A DNA stretch of 64,000 bases from 4572-13 sp964594065 (GCA_964594065.1 CAZQKX010000005.1:26918-90917); one strand, 5' to 3'; positions 42,685 through 52,113 are shown, counted from the first letter of the stretch. Numbers and translations are program-made. The notes: generated by a model from the letters alone, not told the origin.

Positions 42685-43248
42685 TTAGTTTCCAAGCTCG
42701 CTTTTTCTTCTTTCCATCAGCTTTTTTAAAATATCACTTTCGTCGCCAACGGGTGCGTCGTCAGTCTTCGATTCTTCGATTGCGGCTTCTTCTGACTTTT
42801 CGTCAGACCTCTCTGAGATAACGGTTAATTCTTCTTTTCCGAACTCAGAACCGATCTTAACTTTTCGAGCACGGCCATCTTTTTCGAATATAATATAACT
42901 ATATTTGATGTCTGTAATCCTGCCTCCCAGTAATTCGGTCCCGAGCTTAGCATTCATGCTTTCGCCGGATATCTGTTCTTCAATGAAAGCTGCTTTCTGC
43001 TGACTGTCTGCGGCAATGCCCCGTAACACATAGATCGACAGCACCCGCGTGGTCCTCTGTGTTTTAGAATCGGAACGACGAAGTTCCCTGGGCGGCAAGC
43101 GGTCTTTCGAAAATATATTTCGTTCATAGATCACTTTATAAGAACTATAAGTTTTGTTGTTTACCTCCGTTTCATCGGCAGAAAAAGACCTGCTGACTCC
43201 GGCCATAACAAATATCAGAATGATCAATATCCTCGTTATCGTTCTCAT
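42685..43248 (-). CDS. GspC/PilP-like periplasmic secretion component
   Basis: 187 residues. The N-terminal hydrophobic stretch ends in SFSADE and looks like a cleavable signal rather than the usual GspC membrane anchor. The centre resembles the homology-region beta-domain shared by GspC and PilP: 'YERNIFSKDRLP', 'YVLRGIA...KAAFIEE', 'KLGTELLGGRITDIKYSYIIFEKDGRARKVKIGSEFG'. This domain contacts secretin N0. The C-terminus is acidic and without a PDZ domain. Its place, directly before gspD and after the gspM-like gene, supports a role as the inner/outer membrane connector. Confidence 0.75.
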   Translation of the reverse strand: MRTITRILIILIFVMAGVSRSFSADETEVNNKTYSSYKVIYERNIFSKDRLPPRELRRSDSKTQRTTRVLSIYVLRGIAADSQQKAAFIEEQISGESMNAKLGTELLGGRITDIKYSYIIFEKDGRARKVKIGSEFGKEELTVISERSDEKSEEAAIEESKTDDAPVGDESDILKKLMERRKSELGN

Positions 43249-43249
43249 T

Positions 43250-43801
43250 TTATGACCCTTCCTTTTCGGCTTTGTTTTTCTCTTTAGCGTACACGGTTGA
43301 CAACTCGACCTGAACGGTCATCACTTCGGCCTTTTCATTTTTGGAGCCCAGTTGATACGACTTGATCTTCAGCGGAATACGCGCCGTCTCCAGGTCCCAC
43401 AAAAACCGTGTCACTGAAGCCATACTGCCCGTCCCGGACAATACGAATTCGACTTCACCAAGCTTGCCGTCATTGCTCAAACGATCCGGCTGGATCGAAC
43501 CCAATTCCAAACCTGAGCGGTACGATGAAGTCTCAATATAGCGATACACCATCGATTCGGCCTTTTGGATATCCCTGCCCAATCCATCTTCCTGCATTTG
43601 AATCCACCGCCGCTGTTGAAGTTTCTTTCGTTCAAGCATTGTCTGTGATCGGTCTAATTCCGCTTCAAGCTCCTGACGGATCTCCTTGTCCTCGGAACGT
43701 TTGTCGAGAATCGGAGACAAAATGTATTTATTTGAAACCAGGAATACAACCGCGGCCACAGCAATGATCATCATTTTTCGTTCACGGGCTGTCAGTGCCA
43801 T
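43250..43801 (-). CDS. GspM/PilO-like type II secretion protein
   Basis: 183 residues. A short cytoplasmic start, one membrane helix (~10-28, MMIIAVAAVVFLVSNKYIL), a coiled-coil (~30-70) and a ferredoxin-like periplasmic domain ('LGEVEFVLSGTGSMASVTRFLWDLETARIPLKIKSYQL'), the arrangement of GspM and PilO. ATG 43801 has GAGGAG 9 bases upstream and overlaps the end of the gspL-like gene by a frame-shifted junction. It should pair with the GspL-like protein in the inner-membrane platform. Confidence 0.8.
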   Translation of the reverse strand: MALTARERKMMIIAVAAVVFLVSNKYILSPILDKRSEDKEIRQELEAELDRSQTMLERKKLQQRRWIQMQEDGLGRDIQKAESMVYRYIETSSYRSGLELGSIQPDRLSNDGKLGEVEFVLSGTGSMASVTRFLWDLETARIPLKIKSYQLGSKNEKAEVMTVQVELSTVYAKEKNKAEKEGS

Positions 43802-43802
43802 A

Positions 43803-45176
43803 TTATTGTTCTCCTCGACAATGGAAGTTGATCGCAAAGATCATCACATCCGTATCCTTGCCCATCTTTCGAATATACAAAAGCTTGATGTCCCGGAACA
43901 GGGAATTTGATTTCAGCGAATCCACAACATCCAGGATCGCATCTTCCGATATTGCCCGCCCGGTAATAACCTGATTCAATGATTCATCTACGGCTAAACT
44001 GGTCAGCCAGATATTACTGTCTTGAGGAAACAGCATTGTTAGCTGGCGCAGATTCTCCAGATGAACCGGCTCCTGCTGAAACCATTGACGCGCGAAAGCA
44101 ACCTGATCGATGACCTCCCGGGCCGCCTTGACATTTTCATTCATATCATCCAATTGCTGCTGATAGTGACTGATCTTACTTCGATCTGAATACCAACTGT
44201 AGAAATAAACACCCAACAGCAACAGGATCACCCCCGCAGTCAGCATGATCCTTTGCAGCCATTGACGGGAGATGATCGATCGTGCTTCCTGTTGATGTCC
44301 ATTCAGTAAATTGATCTGAACCGGATGTGATGTTAATGCGCTGCCGGCCAACCGCCCAGCCAGTTCACAAAGGATCGATCCTTCGCTGCTTTTGATCTCT
44401 AAACGCTTAACGTCATCAAATAGTTTGCCAATGCCGCCGGCAAGATCACTCGACGCATGACCGGTTGTCCAACAGGACAGATTCGGCGGATCCGACTGAG
44501 CCGAAAGCAAACAGAGGTGCCGATTGATATCCCGGTATATTTTCCCCGGCAATTCGGTTTTTTCTCTGTCTGATGAATGCTTCGATATATTCATGACCAC
44601 TTGAAGATCTTTATTGTCAAAAATAAAAATCTCGACCGATCCCGGATAATCAACAAGATGGCAGTCCAATCCCGAAGCGGGATTAAAATCGATTCCCAAA
44701 GATGTAACGGTCAGGCCAATGGGAATAATCTTTAAGTCTTCTAGAAGTGATTTAACGGCTTCGGTTATCTTTTTCAATGCCATCAGCGTCAATGTCGTAT
44801 TGCACTCAGGATCCGTGTTTTTCCAGTAATCGAATACGATTTCAGATAAATCCACCTCCAATTTATGCTCAAGATGAATCTTGACCGTCTCATACCGTGA
44901 CTCGGCATCCTGAATCGGAGGAATATTCAACAATGCGGACATGATATTCTTGGCAGAGATCCCCACAACCGCTTTTTTGGCCTTAAAATCGTTCTCCCTC
45001 AAAAAGGTCTCAAATTGTGATCGTACCGAAGCGATATTTTCAATTGTCACCGCCTCGGGCATCTTAAATTCCGCACTGTGACAGATACGGAATGTATCCC
45101 CCGCAGAGACCACCTGGTTGACAGCGATAGTCTGCCCGTAGAAAACAATGCCAAGCATATTTCGATTTTGTTTCAT
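43803..45176 (-). CDS. GspL-like inner-membrane platform protein (PilM-PilN type)
   Basis: 457 residues. The N-terminal ~300 residues are a PilM/GspL actin-like ATPase-type domain ('LGIVFYGQTIAVNQV', 'AVVGISAKNIMSALLNIPP', 'KIHLEHKLEVDLSEIVFDYW'). A membrane helix at ~318-335 follows (LTAGVILLLLGVYFYSW). Then comes a coiled-coil and a periplasmic PilN-like domain ('LENLRQLTMLFPQDSNIWLTSLAVDE'). The PilM and PilN parts are thus one chain, as in GspL. It recruits the GspE ATPase to the membrane. The ATG at 45176 is preferred to a TTG at 45191; it lies 16 bases after gspK. Confidence 0.82.
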   Translation of the reverse strand: MKQNRNMLGIVFYGQTIAVNQVVSAGDTFRICHSAEFKMPEAVTIENIASVRSQFETFLRENDFKAKKAVVGISAKNIMSALLNIPPIQDAESRYETVKIHLEHKLEVDLSEIVFDYWKNTDPECNTTLTLMALKKITEAVKSLLEDLKIIPIGLTVTSLGIDFNPASGLDCHLVDYPGSVEIFIFDNKDLQVVMNISKHSSDREKTELPGKIYRDINRHLCLLSAQSDPPNLSCWTTGHASSDLAGGIGKLFDDVKRLEIKSSEGSILCELAGRLAGSALTSHPVQINLLNGHQQEARSIISRQWLQRIMLTAGVILLLLGVYFYSWYSDRSKISHYQQQLDDMNENVKAAREVIDQVAFARQWFQQEPVHLENLRQLTMLFPQDSNIWLTSLAVDESLNQVITGRAISEDAILDVVDSLKSNSLFRDIKLLYIRKMGKDTDVMIFAINFHCRGEQ

Positions 45177-45192
45177 GAAAACTCTTTTCAAA

Positions 45193-46536
45193 TTAAAGTT
45201 CCATTCCCTGCCGTAATGATTCCAGGATTCCGGGATCCAATGGCCAGCCTAAATGATGCAGCGATTGTTTATAAACAACAGCCGGTGTTCCCTGTGCGGT
45301 ATCAATCACCACAAAATAGCGGCAAAAGGCCCTGCCATCACCGCTGGCGGCAATAATATCGGCAGAATACTGAGACGACCGCGTTGTGATAAAACGGCCA
45401 ATCGCCTGAGCCTTTTCCTCTTCCAGCACCCGTGTCACCCACAAAATACTGTCAAGTTCCGCACCGGCCCTGTCACGCTCGCGGATCAATGTGTCCACAT
45501 CACTTTGCTCCAGGCCGGGCAGACACAACAGCACCTCTTCAGGAGCCTGGTTGATATTGATTCGACCTGGAATTTTTTCTTTACTATCAACCGTGAGACG
45601 ATCAATGATCTGCACAAACTCATCGTATTCCATCTTCGTGATTTTGTAAAACTGGATCAAACTTTGATACTGAACCGGCGCCGTAGGGACATTGGATAAT
45701 ATCTTCAACGCCTTGTTTTCCCCAAATGTCTCTTCGAGAAGCTCAGCAAGTTTATAACGGTCCTGCACTCGGTTCACATTGATCCGCTGCTGTCCCTGGC
45801 TGCTTATATTCATTTCATAACTGTGGATTGTCGCATAATTGAAAAACCCCGGGTCCAGTCGCCCGTTGCTGTTATCTGAAGGCAATGCGTTCTGGCCATC
45901 ATTTTCATTCCAATCCATCAGGCCATTTCGGTTGGTATCTTCTCCATAAAGCAGTTCCAGGTCTCCACCTTTAACCAATAAGACTTCTTCCATTGTTTCC
46001 AGCGGAGCATTCTTGCATTGATACGGATCGGACAAAAGTAAATAATACTCTCCCTCGGCACCGCCAACAGACACCTCCTGGTCTTCATCTCTCCAATCCG
46101 TCATAGAATTAGCCAACTCAGATGTCATCCCCGGCAGTTTCAACATCATTTCCAAAGACGCTTCATTCAAGTTTACTTTCCCTGCTTCATCAACCAGTCC
46201 GAATTCATATTCACGGCTTTCAGACAAATTGGGACGCAGGATCCAAAAGTACCCCTCACCGACCTGCATCGCCTCGAAGGGACTGGCTCCATAGCTCACC
46301 GTCGACTCTGCCTTATTGCCCAAATTGGCAAAGACATAATGAATCGCACCGCCGGCAACCGCTTCGGCTTTCACTTGCGAAACGTGATTGGCCGCCGCCA
46401 TCGCTTCCACACGAATACCGTGCGCAAGAACGATGGTCAGACTCGCCAAGATCAGCGTGATCCAGATCACCACGATCAGCACCGTTCCGCCGGAACGCAG
46501 GAGCATTGTATTCGTCTTTTTTCTTTGCTTATTCAT
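45193..46536 (-). CDS. gspK: Type II secretion minor pseudopilin GspK
   Basis: 447 residues, long for GspK (often ~300-350). A prepilin-like N-terminus has basic residues, Gly-Gly and a hydrophobic helix (GGTVLIVVIWITLILASLTIVL) without the Glu at +5, as in other GspK proteins. Two helix-hairpin-helix-type insertions typical of GspK are visible: 'KVNLNEASLEMMLKLPGMTSELANSMTDWRD' and 'INQAPEEVLLCLPGLEQSDVDTLIRER'. A calcium-loop-like DTNRNGLMDWNEND lies between them. It caps the pseudopilus tip with GspI and GspJ. Overlaps gspJ by 8 bases. Confidence 0.88.
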   Translation of the reverse strand: MNKQRKKTNTMLLRSGGTVLIVVIWITLILASLTIVLAHGIRVEAMAAANHVSQVKAEAVAGGAIHYVFANLGNKAESTVSYGASPFEAMQVGEGYFWILRPNLSESREYEFGLVDEAGKVNLNEASLEMMLKLPGMTSELANSMTDWRDEDQEVSVGGAEGEYYLLLSDPYQCKNAPLETMEEVLLVKGGDLELLYGEDTNRNGLMDWNENDGQNALPSDNSNGRLDPGFFNYATIHSYEMNISSQGQQRINVNRVQDRYKLAELLEETFGENKALKILSNVPTAPVQYQSLIQFYKITKMEYDEFVQIIDRLTVDSKEKIPGRININQAPEEVLLCLPGLEQSDVDTLIRERDRAGAELDSILWVTRVLEEEKAQAIGRFITTRSSQYSADIIAASGDGRAFCRYFVVIDTAQGTPAVVYKQSLHHLGWPLDPGILESLRQGMEL

Positions 46537-47248
46537 TTTCCTGTAAATCTGCTCCCTTGGTCAGCTCAGCTTCCTGACTGGCAAAGCCAAGCATAAAAAC
46601 CCGTGTAAAGTTTCTGTAACCGTCATCATCAGCCTGAGGCGACCGGTTTTTTTCATCCTCAAAAATCGTCAACGTCACCTGGACTCCCCACGGCAGAGTT
46701 TGATCGTTGCTGCTCGAATCCCAGGCATCCAGCCATGAACTTCCATCAAAATACTTGATATCAAAACCGGCAAGACCTTTGTAAACAACTTCTTCTTCAG
46801 GTTCTACCGTCCCGGGTGATAACAAATTCTTTATTGTCAGACGTTTCAACACAACCCTCTCACGGACCGTGTCCTGCTCAAGAACATAGGCAACATTGAC
46901 CACATTGCAGGCGGCTTGTTCCTCTTCATCCGGGTAATACCCGCAACTAAAGAAACTCAGTGTATCCGCATCCTGCCCGTTCTGCCACGGAACATCTTCA
47001 CCAACAAATATCCCCGCTAAAATACCGTCCGGCTTCAGAGCATTTGACAAGTCTTTCCTGATAAACTCAAAGGCCGGCATCACTGTCTGATACGGCTGAA
47101 GGATTTTCCGGCTATTTGTTTTCGTCCTGAAACCGATATACATACTTGAATACAGCGTCAGCGCAATAACATCCATCAATGCGATCGCAATAAGCAGTTC
47201 TAAAAGGGTAAAGCCCTTAAAACGTTTTTTTGTCCGGTCATTGTGCAT
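46529..47248 (-). CDS. gspJ: Type II secretion minor pseudopilin GspJ
   Basis: 239 residues. Prepilin signal KRFKG-FTLLELLIAIALMDVIAL with Glu at +5, then 'IGFRTKTNSRKILQPYQTVMPAFEFIRKDLSNAL', the usual GspJ pattern of a long helix followed by a beta-rich domain ending in 'TRVFMLGF'. It overlaps gspI by 11 bases and gspK by 8, so the three tip pseudopilins are tightly co-translated. Confidence 0.85.
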   Translation of the reverse strand: MHNDRTKKRFKGFTLLELLIAIALMDVIALTLYSSMYIGFRTKTNSRKILQPYQTVMPAFEFIRKDLSNALKPDGILAGIFVGEDVPWQNGQDADTLSFFSCGYYPDEEEQAACNVVNVAYVLEQDTVRERVVLKRLTIKNLLSPGTVEPEEEVVYKGLAGFDIKYFDGSSWLDAWDSSSNDQTLPWGVQVTLTIFEDEKNRSPQADDDGYRNFTRVFMLGFASQEAELTKGADLQENE

Positions 47249-47636
47249 TATAAACTAATGTTGTTAGATTGATTTTTTTGCGGCGTCCACGCTGTTCCCA
47301 AAAAACGGTCACATTCACCTGTTTTAAGCCCGATTCCGTCCAGTCAGCAGCATCCATAGTCCATTCATAATTTTCGTCGTCTTCAAAATTCCCCGAGTCA
47401 GCCCCGTCTTTCCAATCCTCCTGCAAAAGAATTTCAGCCAGTTTGGCCTCCGCTAAGTCGAGTGCTTCATATTTCCCGGCACTATCGGAGGCAAGGATCG
47501 TCACCAACGACATCCCTTTCATCACTGCCGGCAATACCAGCCCGATCAGGACCAGAGCCGCCAGGATCTCCATTAATGTGAATCCTTCCCGGTTATTTAT
47601 CCTGTCTTTTGCCATCAATATACTCAATAATTTCAT
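47238..47636 (-). CDS. gspI: Type II secretion minor pseudopilin GspI
   Basis: 132 residues from ATG 47636, or 125 from ATG 47615; neither has a strong ribosome-binding site. The prepilin motif REG-FTLMEILAALVLIGLVLPAVMKGM, with Glu at +5, and the following 'YEALDLAEAKLAEILLQEDW' fit GspI. It starts inside the gspH gene and ends inside gspJ. Confidence 0.82.
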   Translation of the reverse strand: MKLLSILMAKDRINNREGFTLMEILAALVLIGLVLPAVMKGMSLVTILASDSAGKYEALDLAEAKLAEILLQEDWKDGADSGNFEDDENYEWTMDAADWTESGLKQVNVTVFWEQRGRRKKINLTTLVYNAQ

Positions 47637-48114
47637 ACGGTTCCGAGGGACTGTCGCACGCCACTTCGATCATCCTGTCTTGATTATCTTTTAGGATGAC
47701 AGATCCCTGACGGGAATATCCCCGGGGATTAAACTCAAAATAATAAATGCTATCTTCTCGTTGAACGTTTTCAAAGATCAACTCGATCTCTGAGGGGATC
47801 AATAAATCATTTCCAAAATTATTCTTCAGGGGTTCATGTTGACTTTCGGTCAAACTGGATATCCAGCACCGATTTTCATACGGGTCAAAATTTACACGAT
47901 AATACCGAGCTTCAAAAACTGCCTGAGTCTTTGCGTAACGTGTCATTGCAAGAATATAATCACTAATATCGTTCAATTTACTGGTTGCTAAAAAACCTCT
48001 AAGAGAGGGTGCGGCCATGGCCAGAACCGTGGCCAGGATGATCATCACTAAGATCAGTTCCAGCAGCGTAAACGCTTTGGCCTTAACAAAATGAACGCTT
48101 TGAGCAGTCATCAC
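47593..48114 (-). CDS. gspH: Type II secretion minor pseudopilin GspH
   Basis: 173 residues. Prepilin-like start KAKA-FTLLELILVMIILATVLAMAAPSLRGF. The residue before the cleavage site is Ala rather than the usual Gly, which prepilin peptidases tolerate in some proteins but less efficiently. The C-terminal beta-domain ('YYFEFNPRGYSRQGSVIL') matches GspH/FimT. The gene begins directly after the gspG stop (no gap). Confidence 0.83.
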   Translation of the reverse strand: MMTAQSVHFVKAKAFTLLELILVMIILATVLAMAAPSLRGFLATSKLNDISDYILAMTRYAKTQAVFEARYYRVNFDPYENRCWISSLTESQHEPLKNNFGNDLLIPSEIELIFENVQREDSIYYFEFNPRGYSRQGSVILKDNQDRMIEVACDSPSEPYEIIEYIDGKRQDK

Positions 48115-48543
48115 TTACTGGTCTTCGCTCCAGTTACAGATATCATCATCAGTTCCCTGCATCAGATCCGGCCCCATCGAATTAAGATCGTATCCATACT
48201 CATTGTATTGGCCCGGCTGCTTATACACGTATTCATTGCCCCACGGATCTTTGGGAATTCCGCGTTTCAGGTACGGACCGTCCCAGTCTTCGGCATTCGA
48301 TGGCTCTTCGATCAATGCCCGGATCCCTTCACTATTGGTTGGATAGCGACCCATATGAATCTCAAATGTATCGATGGCAAGTTCCAGCGTTGTGATATCA
48401 GACTTGGCGGCTACTACTTTTGCTTTCTTGCTTTGGCCTGTAAACTTCGGAACGATCAGCGCTGACAGAACAGCGAGGATAACGACCACAAGCATCAATT
48501 CGATTAATGTAAAACCATTCCTTTGTTTTTTACTCGTATTCAT
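48115..48543 (-). CDS. gspG: Type II secretion major pseudopilin GspG
   Basis: 142 residues. Prepilin signal KKQRNG-FTLIELMLVVVILAVLSALIVPKF with Glu15, then the conserved GspG body: 'AKVVAAKSDITTLELAIDTFEIHMGRYPTNSEGIRALIEEP' and 'WDGPYLKRGIPKDPWGNEYVYKQPG'. The end has an Asp-rich calcium-binding stretch (DLMQGTDDDICNW), as in other GspG proteins. It is the main shaft subunit of the pseudopilus. Confidence 0.96.
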   Translation of the reverse strand: MNTSKKQRNGFTLIELMLVVVILAVLSALIVPKFTGQSKKAKVVAAKSDITTLELAIDTFEIHMGRYPTNSEGIRALIEEPSNAEDWDGPYLKRGIPKDPWGNEYVYKQPGQYNEYGYDLNSMGPDLMQGTDDDICNWSEDQ

Positions 48544-48561
48544 CTGACATTCTCCTTTGAA

Positions 48562-49773
48562 TCATTGGCTCATCAGGTCTTGTAAATTGAAGATCGGAAG
48601 CAACATTCCGATAACGATCGTTCCGACAAACACCGCCATCAAAAACAACATCGCCGGCTCTAAAAATGAAACCGCAGACTTGAGGTTTCGGTCCAGTTCC
48701 GTTTCATTCACTTCTGCAAGACGGTTCAGTTCTTCCCCAAGCCGGGCGCTTTCTTCCGCAACGGCTATCATTTCAATATTGGCTCCTGAGAATAATTTGG
48801 GACAATTCCGAAGTCCCTGTGACAACGGTACTCCCTTACGGACCTTTTCAATTGAATCATTCATTGCCTCGGCCAGCGTTCGGTTACCGATCGCCTCCCT
48901 GGCAACCTGCAACGCCGTTAGCAATGGAACACCCGCATTCATGAGCGTCCCTAACATACGGGCGAAACGGACAAACGCAAATCTCGCAGACAATCGCCCC
49001 AGGACCGGCACCTCCAGTATCCATCGTTCAAATGCTGCCCTGCCTTCCTGGCGTTCAAGATAGGTTTTTATCATAAGTCCCAGCAGGACAACCACTCCAA
49101 TAATAAATAACCAATACTTCAGCACAAAACCGCTTGCAGCGACGATCCACTTCGTTAACGATGGCAATGTTCCGCCAAACTCGGCAAAAATCGAAGAAAA
49201 ACGCGGGATAAAATAAACCATCAAAAAGATTAAAATACATATTGCAAGAACAGTTAAGATGGCCGGGTAGATCAAGGCCGATTGAACCCGATTTTTGAGG
49301 TCCTGCTCACGTGAGCGAAAATTCGCGATCTGTTCCAGTACCAACTCCAGAAATCCCCCGGTTTCCCCGGCCTGAACCATCGCGACATAAATTTTAGAAA
49401 AATATTTCGGCCATTGCCGCATCGAGTCGGCCAAACTCATTCCATTGGCCACATTATCATGCACATCCTGCCATAACTGTTTGGCCGCAGGTTTGGTTGA
49501 CTCACGGCTTAATATCTTTAGTGCCCTGCTCAATGACAGGCCCGCCGCCAATAGATTGCCGAGTTCACGTGTAAAGTGCTCGATATCTTTACGGTATAAT
49601 CGTCCAGAAAACCGTTGTGGTTTTTTCTGAAGAATCATTTGTTCAACCACATGCGAAGGATTCAGGCCCCGCGAAAACAACTCATCGATCGCGTTGCTGC
49701 GCGAAGAAGAAGAAACCGTATCAGAGACGGTATTACCTTTTTCATCAATCGCTTTGTAATCAAATGTCGGCAT
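48562..49773 (-). CDS. gspF: Type II secretion inner-membrane platform protein GspF
   Basis: 403 residues, the standard length. Two copies of the GspF cytoplasmic helical domain ('FTRELGNLLAAGLSLSRALKIL' and 'FARMLGTLMNAGVPLLTALQVARE') alternate with three membrane segments (~170-192, ~222-242, ~375-397). The N-terminus 'FDYKAIDEKGNTVSDTV' is typical. It anchors the pseudopilus assembly machinery and contacts GspE, encoded 5 bases upstream. Confidence 0.95.
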   Translation of the reverse strand: MPTFDYKAIDEKGNTVSDTVSSSSRSNAIDELFSRGLNPSHVVEQMILQKKPQRFSGRLYRKDIEHFTRELGNLLAAGLSLSRALKILSRESTKPAAKQLWQDVHDNVANGMSLADSMRQWPKYFSKIYVAMVQAGETGGFLELVLEQIANFRSREQDLKNRVQSALIYPAILTVLAICILIFLMVYFIPRFSSIFAEFGGTLPSLTKWIVAASGFVLKYWLFIIGVVVLLGLMIKTYLERQEGRAAFERWILEVPVLGRLSARFAFVRFARMLGTLMNAGVPLLTALQVAREAIGNRTLAEAMNDSIEKVRKGVPLSQGLRNCPKLFSGANIEMIAVAEESARLGEELNRLAEVNETELDRNLKSAVSFLEPAMLFLMAVFVGTIVIGMLLPIFNLQDLMSQ

Positions 49774-49778
49774 CGTTG

Positions 49779-51491
49779 CTATTCTTCCGGCTTATACATA
49801 GATAGATCTTCTTTTGTTACCCTAAAGACCTCTTCGATCGTTGTCCGGCCTGCATGTAAATAGCGGATGACATCCTGCCGAAGATTTTGCATGCCCTCTT
49901 TGGCCGCCTGTTGTCTGATCTCGCGTGAGTCGGCGTTCTTCAGGAGCAGGCCCCGTATATCTTCAGTCACCACCATTTGCTCGAAGATACCGATCCGCCC
50001 GACATAGCCGGTCTGCTGGCATTTTTTACAGCCTCGGCCCTTGTACAATGTCTCAGGAATAAGATCATGGTAACGCTGCCGCAAGGGTTCTATTTCACGT
50101 TCGGTTAATGCCTGTTTGCAATCGGTACAGATCAAACGAATGAGTCGCTGAGCGATCACCGCTTCAAGCGAAGAGGCGACCAGGTAAGGCTCGATCCCCA
50201 TATCCACCAGGCGGGTTAACGCGCCCGGGGCATCGTTAGTATGAAGTGTCGAGAATACCAGGTGCCCGGTCAGTGAGGCCTGGACCGCGATCTCCGCAGT
50301 TTCAAGATCACGAATTTCACCGACCAGGATAACATCCGGATCGTGACGAAGAATGGATCTTAGACCGCGTGAAAACGACAGACCCGTTTTATTGGAAACC
50401 TGGATCTGGTTGATGCCATGAAGCTGATATTCGATCGGGTCTTCAATGGTTACGATCTTCCTTTCAATATCGTTGATCTGAGACAGTGCGGCATAAAGCG
50501 TGGTGGTCTTTCCGCTGCCCGTCGGTCCGGTCACCAGAATAATACCGTGCGGACGCTTGATAATCTCTTCAAATATCTCCAGATCCCTTGTCCCCATTCC
50601 GATCTTTTCCAAGCCCAGCAAGACCGAGGAGCAGTCCAGTAATCTTAAAACTACGGCTTCGCCATGCAGCATCGGAATGATCGAAACACGGATATCCACT
50701 TCCCTGCCGGAAAGAACCACTTTGATGCGTCCATCCTGCGGGACCCGCTTTTCGGCAATATCCAAGTGGCTGAGAATCTTGATACGTGAAACGATCGCCG
50801 GTTGGAACTGTTTGACCTTCGCCGGAATCTTGGCCGATTGCAGCACGCCGTCAATTCGATACCGCACCTGCAGTTCATTCTCAAAGGGCTCAATATGCAC
50901 ATCGGTAGCACGCATTTCAATCGCTTCGGTCAACACCTGATTGACAAAACGAATGATGGAAGCCCCTTCGGCCGCATCGGACAAGTCCAGGCCATCCTCT
51001 TCGATCTCGGTCAAATACTGTAAACCATTAGCCCCAGCTTCATCCATCATCGTTTGAATAGTGTCAGCGCCTAATCCCAGATACTTTTTTATAAATCGCG
51101 AAATTTCCGCCTGCGGTGCCAGGGCGATCTCCAATTCGCAACCTGCCGTTAGCCGAAGTTCCTCGACACCGGTTAAGTTAAATGGATCGGAAATGAATGC
51201 GTAAATAGTACCTTTGTCAAGCTTGATCGGGGCAATTTGTCTCTCCAGTAAAATGCGGGGAGAAAATTGTGAAAGCAATTCCTTGGAAGACGAATATCCG
51301 TCCAGGCTGTCATGGTATGGACACTGTAATTCCTCCGCCAACAACTTCAATAACTGATTTTCCGTTAATTCGCCCGCCTGAAGCAGAGATTGGAGAATAT
51401 TATCATTATCAGCCGGCCGTTCATTCAATCCGGACATATCGGCTTCGGTCAACAGGCCCTTTTGCTTTAAGCTTGAGAGGATTCTATTCAT
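49779..51491 (-). CDS. gspE: Type II secretion ATPase GspE
   Basis: 570 residues from ATG 51491 (a TTG at 51503 is also open; neither has a good ribosome-binding site). The N-terminal MshEN-like domain is followed by a hinge and the ATPase core: 'ATDVHIEPFENELQVRYRIDG', Walker A GPTGSGKTTT (~322-331), the Asp box 'RKIVTIEDPIEYQ', Walker B 'ILRHDPDVILVGEIRDLETAEIA' and the His box 'TGHLVFSTLHTNDA'. A tetracysteine zinc element CTDCK...CKKCQQTGYVGRIGIFE is near the end. It powers pseudopilus growth. Confidence 0.95.
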   Translation of the reverse strand: MNRILSSLKQKGLLTEADMSGLNERPADNDNILQSLLQAGELTENQLLKLLAEELQCPYHDSLDGYSSSKELLSQFSPRILLERQIAPIKLDKGTIYAFISDPFNLTGVEELRLTAGCELEIALAPQAEISRFIKKYLGLGADTIQTMMDEAGANGLQYLTEIEEDGLDLSDAAEGASIIRFVNQVLTEAIEMRATDVHIEPFENELQVRYRIDGVLQSAKIPAKVKQFQPAIVSRIKILSHLDIAEKRVPQDGRIKVVLSGREVDIRVSIIPMLHGEAVVLRLLDCSSVLLGLEKIGMGTRDLEIFEEIIKRPHGIILVTGPTGSGKTTTLYAALSQINDIERKIVTIEDPIEYQLHGINQIQVSNKTGLSFSRGLRSILRHDPDVILVGEIRDLETAEIAVQASLTGHLVFSTLHTNDAPGALTRLVDMGIEPYLVASSLEAVIAQRLIRLICTDCKQALTEREIEPLRQRYHDLIPETLYKGRGCKKCQQTGYVGRIGIFEQMVVTEDIRGLLLKNADSREIRQQAAKEGMQNLRQDVIRYLHAGRTTIEEVFRVTKEDLSMYKPEE

Positions 51492-51537
51492 TCGTGTACT
51501 CAAAAAGATTTAATCATCATTCTGAACGCTTACAGAC

Positions 51538-52113
51538 TCACTCAAGCATCCCCATCATCACCAGCATCGCTTCCTGCTTAAGCGTCAGCACTTCACGCAA
51601 TTTCTGCTGAGCAGCAGCCAGTTTTTGTTTATTCTTTTCTTTAGCGCCTCGTAAAGCCTGAAGCTTCGCTTTGATCTCGGCTGTTGATGGAGCCTCTTTG
51701 TCCAGTGTTTGCTGTAGTTCATCGGCCGCCTTCTCTACGGGATCCGTTGAGGTTTGGGCGTTTTGCTCCTGCGGACGGTCTCCCCGGCCTCTGCGTCCTC
51801 GGCCGAACATTCGCATCATGCCTCTGGCCCCACCCTGAGAAAGTGTCATGACTTCGCTCAGACGCGGCTGAATAATGGTCCATTCTTCATCCGTAGCGCC
51901 GATCCGCTCTTTCATCATTCCCAGCATCCGTTCCTGCATCGCAGCACGATCAAAACCACCACCCCGGCCCTGTCGCCCTTGCCTACCTTGCTGGCCACCT
52001 TGTCTCGGATCTCTTCGGCCTCCGCCTTCCGGTGCTGCAAATACTACTGTGGCAGTCAACATACAGCACAAAGCGATACATACCAATACCTGAAATGTCT
52101 TTTGTTTCTCCAT
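51538..52113 (-). CDS. Small secreted Gly/Arg/Gln-rich protein of unknown function
   Basis: 191 residues. A signal peptide (cleavage near VFA-APE) is followed by a low-complexity GGRRDPRQGGQQGRQGRQGRGG stretch, a helical part with many Met residues ('MQERMLGMMKERIGATDEEWTIIQPRLSEVM'), another Arg/Gly run and a long C-terminal helix ('KAKLQALRGAKEKNKQKLAAAQQKLREVLTLKQEAMLVMM'). The layout recalls Spy/CpxP-type periplasmic helical proteins common in planctomycetes, but this is weak. It is 46 bases upstream of gspE on the same strand and probably heads the T2SS transcript. Confidence 0.75.
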   Translation of the reverse strand: MEKQKTFQVLVCIALCCMLTATVVFAAPEGGGRRDPRQGGQQGRQGRQGRGGGFDRAAMQERMLGMMKERIGATDEEWTIIQPRLSEVMTLSQGGARGMMRMFGRGRRGRGDRPQEQNAQTSTDPVEKAADELQQTLDKEAPSTAEIKAKLQALRGAKEKNKQKLAAAQQKLREVLTLKQEAMLVMMGMLE

